Shown: positions 36,493 to 48,192 of the stretch, in pieces
Layout of the letters: each line of letters opens with the position of its first letter
Numbering within the stretch: the first letter of the stretch is position 1
Origin: Balaenoptera acutorostrata
Lineage: Eukaryota > Chordata > Mammalia > Artiodactyla > Balaenopteridae
NCBI RefSeq assembly: GCF_949987535.1
Contig: NC_080065.1
Location: 36,557,239-36,621,238, forward strand
DNA length: 64,000 nucleotides
Direction: 5' to 3'
The notes under the pieces: model-generated
What the model saw: only the letters and a program-made list of their open reading frames with translations
Database searches by the model: none
Told to the model about the DNA's origin: nothing
Translations under genes and position numbers: made by a program

Positions 36493-37383
36493 ATGAGAAG
36501 ATACAGAAATACACAGCAGATGAAGGAGCAAGGTAAAAACAAACCAGACCAAACAAATGAAGAGGAAATAGGCAGTGTGCCTGAAAAAAAATTCAGAGTA
36601 ATGAGAGTAAAGATGATCCAAAATCTTGGAAATACAATGGAAAAAATATAAGAAACGTTTAACAAGGACCTAGAAGAACTAAAGAGCAAACAAACAATGA
36701 TGAAAAACACAATAAATGAAATTAAAAATTCTCTAGAAGGAATCAATAGCAGAATAACTGAGGCAGAAGAACGGAAAAGTGACCTGGAAGAGAAAATAGT
36801 GGAAATAACTACCACAGAGCAGAATAAAGAAAACAGAATGAAAAGAATTGAGGACAGTCTCAGAGACTTCTGGGACAACAGTAAAGGCACCAACATTCGA
36901 ATTACAGGGGTCCCAGAAGAAGAGAAAAAGAAAGGGACTGAGAAAATATTTGAAGAGATTATAGTTGAAAACTGCCCTAATATGGGATAGGAAATAGTCA
37001 ATCAAGTCCAGGAAACGCAGAGAGTCCCATACAGGATAAATCCAAGGAAAAACATGCCAAGACACATATTAATCAAACTCACAAAAATTAAATACAAAGA
37101 AAAAATATTAAAAGCAGCAAGGGAAAAACAACAAATAGCATACAAGGGAATCCCCATAAGGTTAACAGCTGATCTTTCAGCAGAAACTCTGCAAGCCAGA
37201 AGGCAGCGGCAGGACATATTTAAAGTGATGAAAGGGAAAAACCTACAACCAACATTACTCTACCCAGCAAGGATCTCATTCAGATTCTACAGAGAAATTA
37301 AAACCTTTACAGACAAGCAAAAGGTAAGAGAATTCAGCACCACCAAACCAGCTTTACAACAAATGCTAAAGAAACTTCTCTAG
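36493..37383 (+). pseudogene. L1 copy B ORF1, two nonsense codons, frame intact
   Basis: All of ORF1 stays in one frame (297 codons with the stop) from MRRYRNTQQMKEQ to LQQMLKKLL. It is interrupted only by TAA at 36649 (CAA in the expected sequence) and TAG at 36988 (AAG in copy A). Domains are an N-terminal coiled coil (INEIKNSLEGINSRITEAEE), then RRM-like ITGVPEEEKKK and PRHILIKLTKIK, then a C-terminal RLTADLSAETLQARR and LLYPARISFRF. ORF2 follows 67 bp downstream. Confidence 0.94.
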
Positions 37384-37450
37384 GCAGGAAACACAAGAGA
37401 AGGAAAAGACGTACAATAACAAACCCAAAACAATTAAGAAAAAGGTAATA

Positions 37451-40400
37451 ATGACATAGATATCGATAACTACCTTAAACGTAAACAGATTAAATGCTCT
37501 GAACAAAAGACGTAGACTGGCTGAATGGATACAAAAACAAGACCCGTATATATGCTGTCTACAACAGACCCACTTCAGACCTATGGAAATCAACAATAAC
37601 ACAATCGTAGTAGGGGACTCTCTAACACCCCAATTTCACCATGGACAGAGCATCCAAACTGAAAATAAATAAGTAAACACTAGTTTTAAATGATACATTA
37701 AACAAGATGGACTTAATCGATAGTTATAGGACATTCCATCCAAAAACAACAGAATACACTTTGTTCTCAAATGCTCATGGAACATTCTCCAGAATAGATC
37801 ATATCTTGGGTCACAAATCAAGCCTTGGTAAATTTAAGAAAATGGAAATCATATCAAGTATCTTTTCCAACCACAATGCTTTGAGACTAGATATCAATCA
37901 CAGGAAAAAAATCTATAAAATTACAAATACATGGAGGCTAAACAATACACTTCTAACTAACCAAGAGATCACTGAAGAAATCAAAGAGGAAATCAAAAAA
38001 TACCTAGAAACAAATGACAAGAAAACACGATGACCCAAAACCTTTGGGATGGAGAAAAAGCAGTTCTCAGAGGGAAGTTAATAGCAATACAATCCTACCT
38101 CAAGAAACAACAAAAATCTCAAATAAAAAACCTAACCTTACACCTAAAGCAATTAGAGAAAGAAGAACAAAAAAACCCCAAAGTTAGCAGAAGAAAAGAC
38201 ATCATAAAGATCAGATCAGAAATAAATGAGAAAGAAATGAAGGAAACAATAGCAAAGATCAATAAAACTAAAAGCTGGTTCTTTGAGAAGATAAACAAAA
38301 TTGATAAACCCTTAGCCAGACGCATCAAGAAAAACAGAGAGAAGACTCAAATCAATAGAATTAGAAATGAAAAAGGAGAAGTACCAACTGACACTGCAGA
38401 ATTACAAAGGATCATGAGAGATTACTACAAGCAACTATATGTCAATTAAATGGACAACCTGGAAGAAATGGACAAATTCTTAGAAAAGCACAACCTTCCG
38501 AGACTGAACCAGGAAGAAATAGAAAATATAAACAGACCAATCACAAGCACTGAAATTGAAACTGTGATTAAAAATCTTCTAACAAACAGAAGTCCAGGAC
38601 CAGATGGCTTCATAGGCGAATTCTATCAAACATTTAGAGAAGAGCTAACAACAATCCTTCTCAAACTCTTCCAAAATACAGCAGAGGGAGGAACACTCCT
38701 AAACTCATTCTACAAGGACACCATCACCCTGATACCAAAACCAGACAAAGATGTCACAAAGAAAGAAAACTACAGGTGAATATCACTGATGAACATAGAT
38801 GCAAAACTCCTCAACAAAATACTAGCAAACAGAATCCAACAGCACATTAAAAGAAGCATACACCATGATCAAGTGGGGTTTATCCCAGAAATGCAAGGAT
38901 TCTTCAATACATGCAAATCCATCAATGTGATAAATCATATTAACAAATTGAAGGAGTAAACCATATGATCATGTCAATAGATGAAGAAAAAATTTCAACA
39001 AAATTCTACACCGATTTATGATAAAAAAAACCCTCCAGAAAGTAGGCATAGAGGGAACTTACCTCAACATAATAAAGGCCATACATGACAAACCCACAGC
39101 CAACATCGTTCTCAATGGTGAAAAACTGAAACCATTTCCACTAAGATCAGGAACAAGACAAGGTTGCCAACTCTCACCACTATTATTCAACATAGTTTTG
39201 GATGTTTTAGCCACAGCAATCAGAGAAGAAAAAGAAATACAAGGAATACAAATTGGAAAAGAAGTAAAGCTGTCACTGTTTGCAGATGACATGATACTAT
39301 ACATAGAGAATCCTAAAGATGCTATCAGAAAACTACTAGAGCTAATCAATGAATTTGGTACAGTAGCAGGATACAAAATTAATGCACAGAAATCTCTTGC
39401 ATTCCTTAACACTAATGATGAAAAATGTGAAAGAGAAATTAAGGAAACCCTCCCATTTACCATTGCAACAAAAAGAATATAATACCTAGGAATAAACCTA
39501 CCTAAGGAGACAAAAGACCTGTATGCAGAAAACTATAAGACACTGATGAAAGAAATTAAAGATGATACAAACAGATGGAGAGATATACCATGTTCTTGGA
39601 CTGGAAGAAACAACATTGTGAAAATAACTATACTACCCAAAGCAATCTACAGATTCAATGCAATCCTTCTCAAACTACCACTGGCATTTTTCACAGAACT
39701 ACAACAAAAAATTTCACAATTTGCATGGAAACACAAACGACCCTGAATAGCCAAAGCAATCTTGAGAAAGAAAAACGGAGCTGGAGGAATCAGGCTCCCT
39801 GAATTCAGACTATACTACGAAGCTACAGTAATCAAGACAGTATAGTACTGGCACAAAAACAGAAATATAGATCAATGGAACAGGATAGGAAGCCCAAAGA
39901 TAAACCCACGCACATATGGCCACCTTATCTTTGATAAAGGAGGCAAGCATATACAGTGGAGAAAAGACAGCCTCTTCAATAAGTGGTGCTGGGAAAACTG
40001 AACAGCTACATGTAAAAGAATGAAATTAGAACACTCTCTAACACCATACACAAAAGTAAACTCAAAATGAATTAAAGACCTAAATGTAAAGCCAGACACT
40101 ATAAAACTCTTAGAGGAAAACATAGGCAGAACACTCTATGACATAAATCACAGCAAGATCCTTTTTGACCCACCTCCTACAGAAAGGGGAAATAAAAACA
40201 AAAATAAACAAATGGGACTAATGAAACTTAAAAGCTTTTGCTCAGCAATGGAAACCATAAACAATATGAAAAGACAACCCTCAGAATGGGAGAAAATATT
40301 TGCAAATGAAGCCACTGACAAAGGGTTAATCTCCAAAATTTACAAGGAGCTCATGCAGCTCAGTATCAAAAAAACAAACAACCCAATCCAAAAATGGGCA

Positions 40401-40871
40401 GAAGACCTAAACAGACATTTCTCCATAGAAGATATACAGATTGCCAACAGACACATGAAAGGATGCTCAGCATCATTAATCATTAGAGAAATGCAAATCA
40501 AAACTACAATGAGATATCATCTCACACCAGTCAGAATGGCCATCATCAAAAAATCTACAAACAATAAATGCTCGAGAGGGTGTGGAGAAAAGGGAATCAT
40601 CTTGCACTGTTGGTGGGAATGTAAATTGATACAGCCACTATGGAGAACAGTATGGAGGTTCCTTAAAAAACTAAAAATAGAACTACCATACGACCCAGCA
40701 ATCTCACTACTGGGCATATACCCTGAGAAAACCAGAATTCAAAAAGAGTCATGTACCAAAATGTTCACTGCAGCTCTATTTACAATAGCCAGGACATGGA
40801 AGCAACCTAAGTGTCCATCGACAGATGAATGGATAAAGAAGATGTGGCACATATATACAATGGAATATTAG
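37451..40871 (+). pseudogene. L1 copy B ORF2, endonuclease deletion, many stops
   Basis: The start ATG is followed at once by ACA TAG. The endonuclease glutamate is replaced (LQQTH for LQETH). About 255 bases (85 codons) are missing at 37581/37582 relative to copy A. The SDH motif reads SNH. Beyond lie a +1 frameshift after GGGGAC (37613-37618), stops at 38447 and 38777, and a 1-nt loss near 38953. The RT core is then open with [12 protein letters not shown] and FADD at 39279-39290. TAA follows at 39480, TGA at 39744, and TGA at 40068 in place of tryptophan. The last open segment (40212-40871) keeps the cysteine-rich [14 protein letters not shown] and ends MEY-stop because of a 4-nt deletion that copy D shares. 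Confidence 0.94.
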
Positions 40872-41219
40872 CCATAAAAAGAAATGAAATTGAGTTATTT
40901 GTAGTGAGGTGGATGGACCTAGAGTCTGTCATACAGAGCGCAGTAAGGCAGAAAGAGAAAAACAAATACCGTATGCTAACACATATATATGGCATTTAAA
41001 AATAAATAAATAAATAAATGGTTCTGAAGAACCTAGGGGCAGGACAGCAATAAAGATGCAGACGTAAAAAATGGACTTGAGGACACGGGGAGGGGGAAGG
41101 GTAAGCTGGGATGAAGTGAGAGAGTGGCATGGACATATATATACTACCAAATGTAAAACAGATAGCTAGTGGGAAGCAGCTGCATAGCACAGGGAGATCA
41201 GCTCGGTGCTTTTTGACCA

Positions 41220-41285
41220 CTTAGAGGGGTGGGATAGGGAGGATTGGAGGGAGACGCAAGAGGGAGGAGATATGGGCATACATGT
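41220..41285 (+). other. G-rich tract of L1 3' UTR
   Basis: GGGGTGGGATAGGGAGGATT GGAGGGAGACGCAAGAGGGA has several G runs with short spacers. Equivalent tracts occur in the other L1 3' ends at 795, 28568 and 58930, and as C-rich complements at 51340 and 55520. Confidence 0.7.
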
Positions 41286-41594
41286 ATACGTATAGTTGAT
41301 TCACTTTGTTAGCAGAAACTAACACACCATTGTGAAGCAATTAAACCCCAATAAAGATGTTAAAAAGAAAAAAAGAAGAAGAAAGCCATTTGGAGAGATA
41401 GTAAAAATAATAAGAATAATAATAATTATCAGTACATGATTTGTCTTGGCAGTAATATGACAATGAGAGGAAGAGAGACAGAGAGACACACAGAGACAGA
41501 TTATTTTGATGGAAGGCATAAGTGGGCAAGTGCACAAAAGGATAGAGGAATTAAAATGGGGCAAAAGAGAAAGTAATAAGGAAGCTATATGCAG

Positions 41595-42029
41595 CAGTAT
41601 CTTGTGGCCTGTATAACAAATTACCACAAAGTGGGTGGCTTAAAATGACAGATATTTATTCTCGCACAGTTCTGGAAGCCAGAAGACTGAAATCAAGGCA
41701 ACAGCAGGGCCACGCTCCCTCCAAAGGCTCTCGGGAAGAACTCCTCCTTGCCTCTTCGAGCTTCTGGTGGCTCTTGGCAGTCACTGGTTTACGGCTACAT
41801 CACTCCAGTCTCTGCCTTCCCCTCACTGCCTCTTCTCTTCTAAGGATACTTGTGATTGTATTTTGAGTTCACCTGAATAATCCAAGATAATCCAAGCTCC
41901 TCCCCTCAAGATGCTTAATTTAATTACATCAGCAAAGACCCTTTTCCCAAATAAGGTCATATACAAAAGTTCTGGGGATTAGGACATGAACATATCTTTT
42001 GTGGAGGCTACGATTTCAGCCCACCATAG
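41595..42029 (-). mobile_element. MaLR (MLT1-type) solo LTR, minus strand
   Basis: Plus-strand text is the complement of an MLT1-like LTR: ACAAATTACCACAAAGTGGG, CACAGTTCTGGAAGCCAGAA, AAATAAGGTCATATACAAAA, and the end ATTTCAGCCCACCATA. No internal region or gene is adjacent, so it is a solo LTR of an ERVL-MaLR retrotransposon. Exact subfamily not determined. Confidence 0.82.
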
Positions 42030-43244
42030 AGACAAAGAAGGGAACAAAGTGAGAAAGGAGTAAGGAGAGAAGCTTCCCTGTCCTATGCACATTCATCCAG
42101 GAAGGTGGGGGTGTCTTGGATTGTAGATGAGACCCTGGTGCCAACAGACTGAAATTTAAATTAGTAAAAAAGATCTCTATGTCCTGCCTCTTCATTGGCA
42201 TGCTTCTTTGTTCCACATGAAACTGAGGAAATTCAACTCTTTTTGAGGTCAGTAATGATTTGGTCAAAGGGAAATTACAAGCTGAAAAAGCTAAAAGTAC
42301 AACTAATCAGATGCAATGGTTTAGGCTGAGTAAGAAGCGCTCTGGAAATGTGATGTCCACATAGTGACAAAACATCTGTCAGTACCAACCATTTCCCTCA
42401 TCCTTGGAGAGGGGGTACCTAAAATGAAAGCTTCACCCCCTCATATTTGCCAAATCCTCTAGTCTTGAAAACTTACTCCACATGTTAAAATCATGTGAGC
42501 CAGGCAGTAAAATCTCATTGTGCAAATCATATGTCCTATTTGCAATGAGTCAGTAACACTTGGCACAAATTATTTTTGAGTAGGATAAATTGCTTTAGGG
42601 GTATAGGAAGCCACGGTCTAATTTACGCCTAAGATACAAGGAACTTCAGAAACTGCCACTTAAATATTCTGGTTCCAAAAACCTTCCAATGCACAGGAAG
42701 TCACTACAGATACAAATGGAAAGTCACGTATTGTCATTGCATTGTCACGTGTGACTCACCCATACTGAACAGTGCATGGCCCAAAATACAGTTCTTCAGA
42801 ATTCTGCTGCTTCAAATTAAACAAGTCACAAAACAGAATTTCCTATGTATCGGAAATTAGATCATATTTTGGACTTCATGAATGCATGTAAAGGGGGAGA
42901 GAATCCTATGCCCAAGGGATCCTGGCAAGATGGCAAAATGTCTTCCAGATCTTTCTGGAAATTTTTAGGCCCTGGGCCCTTACCAGGAATTCTCTGTGCC
43001 TGAACATTGGACACTGGCAAAAATTGCTGCTGGCTCATCTCTTCCAGTGGCAAGAGACAAGAAGAACAAACTGCAATTAGCAAAGCCAATCCTGGGAGTT
43101 AGTCTCTTGCTAACCTAGAATATTTGGGAAGAATTTTTAATTATTTCACCAATTTGATGTGTCCACCTAAGGACAGAGTTTTACTGCTAATGATACTACT
43201 AACAAATCTTTACTGAGGAAGAGTGATGTCTCCTTTTCACACAT
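42030..43244. other. gene-free stretch, nothing recognised
   Basis: No exon or named repeat supported. A short segment, 42460-42560, may be an old repeat. Confidence 0.4.
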
Positions 43245-43410
43245 TGTTTCACTTCATACCCAACTCTAAAAGGTAGATGGTGACCCCAGTTTTACAGAGA
43301 ATGAAACAGACACAGAGGTTAAGCAACCTGCCCAAATGCACACAGTTAGGAGGGAGAGAGTCAAGTTTCACTTCCAGTCTATCTAATACCAGAACTAGGC
43401 TCTTCTGTTT
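43245..43410 (-). mobile_element. MIR SINE, minus strand
   Basis: GACCCCAGTTTTACAGAGAA TGAAACAGACACAGAGGTTA AGCAACCTGCCCAAATGCAC ACAGTTAGGAGG follows the MIR complement (TTTTACAGATGAGGAAACTG, then GGTTAAGTAACTTGCCCAAG) closely. Confidence 0.88.
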
Positions 43411-46400
43411 GACTCCCACTGAAGCGATTTCTTCCCCTGCCAAAATATCACTTAAACTTGTTCCTCATTTTCTGGTTCTGCTGGCACCACTGCTGTACGA
43501 TACGCTTATCTGTCTTGATTAATTTTTTTCTTTTCAGCCCCTTTGATGTGGATTCAGATTTCAAAACTGTGAAACGAAGAGTAAGCATCTTTGCTTCCTT
43601 CCTTGATTGGGTTTGTAGCATACACCTCTAAATCCTCACCTACTTTCTTCTACGATAATATAACCCTTCCAGGAAGTAAGATAAACCATGTGGAAACTGA
43701 TCGTTGTAACTTTGAAGTGAGTCATCTAAGCCCTACCAACATTTTGGACCCTTCAGAGAAAGAGCCATTTTCTTCCAGCATCAGACAGCTTTTTTTAAAA
43801 AAAACATAAAGTGAGTTTGGCCTGGAGCTGCCCCATCTTTCAGCCTCTACACCTTCCTCAGCATCTAAAACCCCGAGGCCCAAGTTATTATGACTCAAGT
43901 TATTATGTTCAGTGGCTTTTGATGAACATACACAATTTTGTCAATTCCTCCTAAATTGTGCCAAGTTAGCAACTATTTATTCCTACCTTAGATCTGCCAC
44001 CTTTGATAAGTATTCAAATATCTTATCTAAAATTGATGTCTTCTCAGTTTTTTCACAGTACTAAGAATCAAACAAGCATTCAAACAAGACAGTCTTTCCA
44101 TGGGAACTTTCAGGGAGTCTTATTTCAACATTAAAAAATAAAATCCATATAAGCACAAGATGGAAACTTATAATCTCTCTGTGTTTTCTTTTGTTAAGAT
44201 AGAAGGCTTCCTGAACACAGATCAAGTCATTTTAAAAGCCAAATACAATGGCCCAATTCAGGCTCTGTTCATAGAGCCAGGCCAGCTGTATGGCTACTAT
44301 TGTTCTATGTGGTCTGTATTTGGTCTGTATTAATGCCTCACACTTTGTGGGGTGGCTTTCATCTGTCATCAGGTAGCAGGGAGAACACTGACATAACCTC
44401 ACTCTGTTGGCATTCTTGCTGACCAACTCCGAAATGTCCCCCAAAGTCTTTTACAAGACTTTCCCAGTAAGTGATGAATGCTGCAAGGGAAAACCCAGGA
44501 CACTGAAGAGGGGAAACTGGTAAGAATTTGGAGTCAGAATTAAGGGCTGGAAAAGAAAACCCTAGAAATAGATAGAGATGAGGGCTAGGCAGGCAGTAGA
44601 GAAAACCAGAGATGGTGTGAGCATACCTGGATTCAACTATTTAAGTGAAGAAACAGGAAGGCCTAATGATACTTTTATGGAAGGGGTGGCTGGCGGAGCT
44701 AAAGGGACTGGGTGACATGCCTCAAACCTGCAGCTCTGCTGTTCTTGGTCAGACCAGAGGAACGTAGCTGCATGTTTCCTCCACAGTCCTTCTCCCCACC
44801 TCTCTTCTTTATCCACTTCCCATCCATAATCACAGAGAAAGGAGAGGCTCCATTCGGATAACTTTTTCCCTTCTTACAGGACTAAACAGAGAGTAGTTGA
44901 CTATTTAAGCATACTCTCTGGGGTTGCTTATTTTAACACACTCTCTGGAGAGGAGATTAGCTCTAGATTAGGGAAAGAGGAAAGGTCATCCCTTTAACAA
45001 TTCCCTCTGTGTCCCCTCCCTTAAGAGACTGCTCAATGCCTCAACTAATGGATACCTGTAGATTGGGAAAGAATAAGGACTTACTAAGAAAAGCCACTGA
45101 ACACCAACACACTAAATTCCCTACTCTATTTGCCTTATCCATCCCAACTTCCTCCTCTTTTATAAAAGTAAAGGAGAGCAAGACATATTTCTTGAAAAAG
45201 ACTGAATTTGAGGGATGACTGAAGTTGAAATTATATTCTGATCTCTTTTACATTCATCACATAATTTATTATAGCCATGTTAATGTAATCATTTACCCTT
45301 GGAATCAAACCAAAAAAAAAAAAAAAGTTATCATAGATCCAGAAATGATGCTAATAGTTCTGATGCAAAGTTTGCTTAAATAACCTGGTGATGCATCTGA
45401 AGCTATCCCCAACGAAGTTTAAAGAATCTTTTGTGATGAATGCTACCCAAAGTCCTAACTACCATCTGGGATTTTCTCAATGCCACTTACTACACCTAAT
45501 TTACTATGGTTAGCTTTACTTAAACAAGCTGAAAGTGCTCAGAACCATTATGGGAAAATAAAATAATTTACAGGGCTGTGCAGTCAAAGTTTGGTTTGGT
45601 TCTAAAATAATTTGAATTCTGTTGTTGATAATACATATGAAAAAATAAGAAATTAACAAATATGCAACTTTTTAAAAAATTCCTATAAAATCTAATCAGT
45701 CAGTTGCTATATACACAGAGAATGATAGAAAAAGCAAACAGAAACTTGAAAATTGGAAAATACCCCAAAAATTCTTATAAAAAATGAGTCAGCCTCACCC
45801 AGAATGAGTCTTTCAGACAAACTCTTCATCTTGGTATAACAGGCCTGGAGTCCTATCAAAGGACACTGGTAAGAAAACACTGTCTTTTTTTTTTTTTTTT
45901 TTTTGATAAAACTGAAATTCATCAAAGGATCATTTGATGATCCATGGGAACCATTTAAAAATAACACATACCAAAAGAAATATTTAGAGCCTTTGTTCTA
46001 TTAATGATTTGAAACATATGTGGTAATACCAAAATACCAAACTCAAATGTGGCAGCTCCACATGTGTTCTATCAAGGTCAGCTTTGTGAGGTAGACACTG
46101 GATCACACATGACTTTAGCAGAAGAACAGAGTTATCTGCTTCAGTCAAATCTATGTAAGTATTAAAAATCAACAATTCATGGTGTTGTGGTAATCTCTGA
46201 ACCCATCGGAGAATCTGGATCTTCTGGAAAAAAAATGGGCCTTCACATGCACTGTTGCACACAGTTCTGAGGGCTATGAATTCCTGAAGTTAATTTATAA
46301 AATTCACACTAAGAACACCTGATGCTAACTTAAACTTCTAGTAGAAAGAAACAGAGGTTAAGTAAGCATTTAGGTAGTATTCTGTAACAACCATTCATCC

Positions 46401-46671
46401 ATCAGCCCAGAACCAACTGAGGGCTTGGTGGCTCCTCTAACTGCACTAGGATTCCAAGAGAGCTGCAGGAGGTCATGAATGAATGGCCCCTGCAAGACTG
46501 AGAGAGTGGCCTGGGTTGCTGGTGATGATCAAAGGAATGGGATATTTTTCAGATGTCCAGAAAATTGGCTGACTTGGAGGTTGTGGGCAGGTGCTGGAAG
46601 TTGTCCATTGAGCAGTGACGATAGGGTGATGGTCATTTTCCCTCCACCTCTCAACCTCCCCCAGCTCTCTT
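43411..46671. other. gene-free stretch
   Basis: Over 3 kb with no supported exon or named repeat. A-run at 45311-45325 and T-run at 45886-45904 could be tails of eroded retroposons. Longest frames are under 95 codons. Confidence 0.4.
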
Positions 46672-46912
46672 AGAAATAGGTGGCTTAGAAGCAAACTATT
46701 ATATATAGGATGGATAAACAACAAGGTCCTACGATTTAGCACAGGGAACTATATTCAATATCCTATGATAAACCATAGTGGAAAATAATATGAAAAAGAA
46801 TATATACATGTATAACTGAATCACTTTGCTGTACAGCAGAAATTAACCCAACATTATAAATCAACTATACTTCAATAAATTTTTTTTAAAAAAGAAAGAA
46901 ATAGGTGGTTTA
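46672..46912 (+). mobile_element. 5'-truncated LINE-1 3' end, 16-bp TSD
   Basis: The body, 46688-46896, has TATAGGATGGATAAACAACA AGGTCC, GCACAGGGAACTATATTCAA, CTTTGCTGTACAGCAG, ATCAACTATACTTCAATAAA. AGAAATAGGTGGCTTA (46672-46687) and AGAAATAGGTGGTTTA (46897-46912) form the TSD with one mismatch. The 3' UTR type differs from both copy A and copy B. Confidence 0.92.
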
Positions 46913-47465
46913 CAGTTGGCTTGCCTTCTTGCTAAGAAATAGGTGGTTTCTTTGGACCTGGAAAAATGTGGGACTAGCTTTTTCCAGTTACACATCTGAG
47001 AAAGAAGGCAGGAGTAAAATCCCAATAGTGGGAAAGAGAAGTTCTGTGACACTGGAGTCTTCATTTTAAGTACATCTTCCATTAATATACTCGGGGTGGA
47101 TTTTGCCCTCTGCCACAGGCAGGAAGAAATAAAAGAACCCAACATCACCTCTCCAGCAGATAAGAGACAAGACCAGAGATTTCACAAAAGGAAGAAGCAA
47201 CAGCCAACATCAATATTTCCCAGAGTGAGGCTGGCCACAGCACATAGTGGGACACGGTGGCAATGTAACCTCTAGCAACGTGGCAGGCATCAAGGATGAA
47301 CACGCACCGCTCTAATTCCTAGGATAGGGTGTGCACAAGGTAGGTGCTTTCCAAACATAGCTGGAAGGAAGGGATAGAAGGAGGAAGTCAGGAAGAAAGG
47401 GAGGGGTGGAAGAAGGGAGAAATTTATGAAGTAATGGAGATACTCAGGGAATGAGATCAGAGGGT

Positions 47466-47854
47466 GTATTTATTCACTAGCGCTGTCATAACAAAATACC
47501 ACAATCTGGGTGGTTTAAACAACAGAAATTTATTTCCTCACAATTCTGGAGGCTGGAAGCCCAAGATTAAGGTGTTAGCAGGTTTAGATTCTTCTGGGGT
47601 CTCTCTCCTTGGCTTGCCTTCTTGCTATGTCCTCACATGGCCTTTTCTCTGTGCATGCACCCCCAACCTGGTGTCTCCCTGTGTCCAAATTTCCTCTTCT
47701 TATAAGGGTACCAGTCAGATTGGATTGGGTCCCACACGAATGGCCTCATTCATCTCTTTAGAAGCCCCATCTCCAAATACAGTCACATGCTGAGGTACTG
47801 GGGGTTAGAGCTTCAACACAAGATTTGGGGGGAGACATAATTCAGCCCATAACA
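47466..47854 (-). mobile_element. MaLR-type solo LTR, minus strand
   Basis: CATAACAAAATACCACAATC TGGGTGG, CTCACAATTCTGGAGGCTGG, TATAAGGGTACCAGTCAGAT TGGATTGGG, CTCCAAATACAGTCACATGC TGAGGTACTGGGGG and the end TTCAGCCCATAACA are the complement of an ERVL-MaLR LTR. It is better preserved than the copy at 41595. No coding region is associated. Confidence 0.85.
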
Positions 47855-48139
47855 GAGGAGAGCATCGGTTTTTCTGCACTTTAGCCCCACCTCTTCTCTC
47901 CCTTACACCCAAAATCTTGACTGGGAGAAAAGATTCCCAGAGATGAGGCACAGAGAACCTGGGCCTTCAGGTGACACAAGCACTGATGGCATGAACGCTC
48001 TCCAGCTCTCCCTGTAGGATACCCTACTGACTCAGCAGACAGTCAAAACTACCAGGAATGGCTATGGGCAAATACAGAGACAAAGAACAGAGGACCAACC
48101 TCAGAAGGTGCCTAAGATTTTTTTCTAACATAAGAGGGC

Positions 48140-48192
48140 AAAAGGGTCAAATGACCCTTTTCACCCTTTCATAATGGTGAAAGGGTCAAATG
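48140..48192. repeat. overlapping inverted and direct repeats
   Basis: AAAAGGGTCA (48140-48149), a two-base gap, then TGACCCTTTT (48152-48161) form a perfect 10-bp palindromic stem. AAAGGGTCAAATG also recurs directly at 48141-48153 and 48180-48192, and ACCCTTTCA/TGAAAGGGT adds an alternative pairing. Confidence 0.93.

Larger units (their letters stand above)
33966..41432 (+). mobile_element. LINE-1 copy B, full-length, 13-bp TSD
   Basis: The insertion spans 33979-41419. It is flanked by TAATAATTATCAG at 33966-33978 and 41420-41432. The order is 5' UTR (33979-36492, with a nested SINE), ORF1, ORF2, 3' UTR (about 41010-41365), A-rich tail, then a short extra segment before the TSD. It starts AAGAGACCTTCAAGATGGCA, which looks like a true L1 5' end. 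Nonsense codons in both ORFs and an 85-codon deletion in the endonuclease make it inactive. It shares its 3' UTR type with copies C and D and with the short L1s at 607, 28487 and 58680. Confidence 0.96.

Noticed and set aside
36183..37001. 272-codon open frame on the minus strand
   Set aside because: It is the antisense of L1 copy B ORF1 and 5' UTR, S/F/L-rich as expected from the complement of a lysine/glutamate-rich coding strand. No independent domain.
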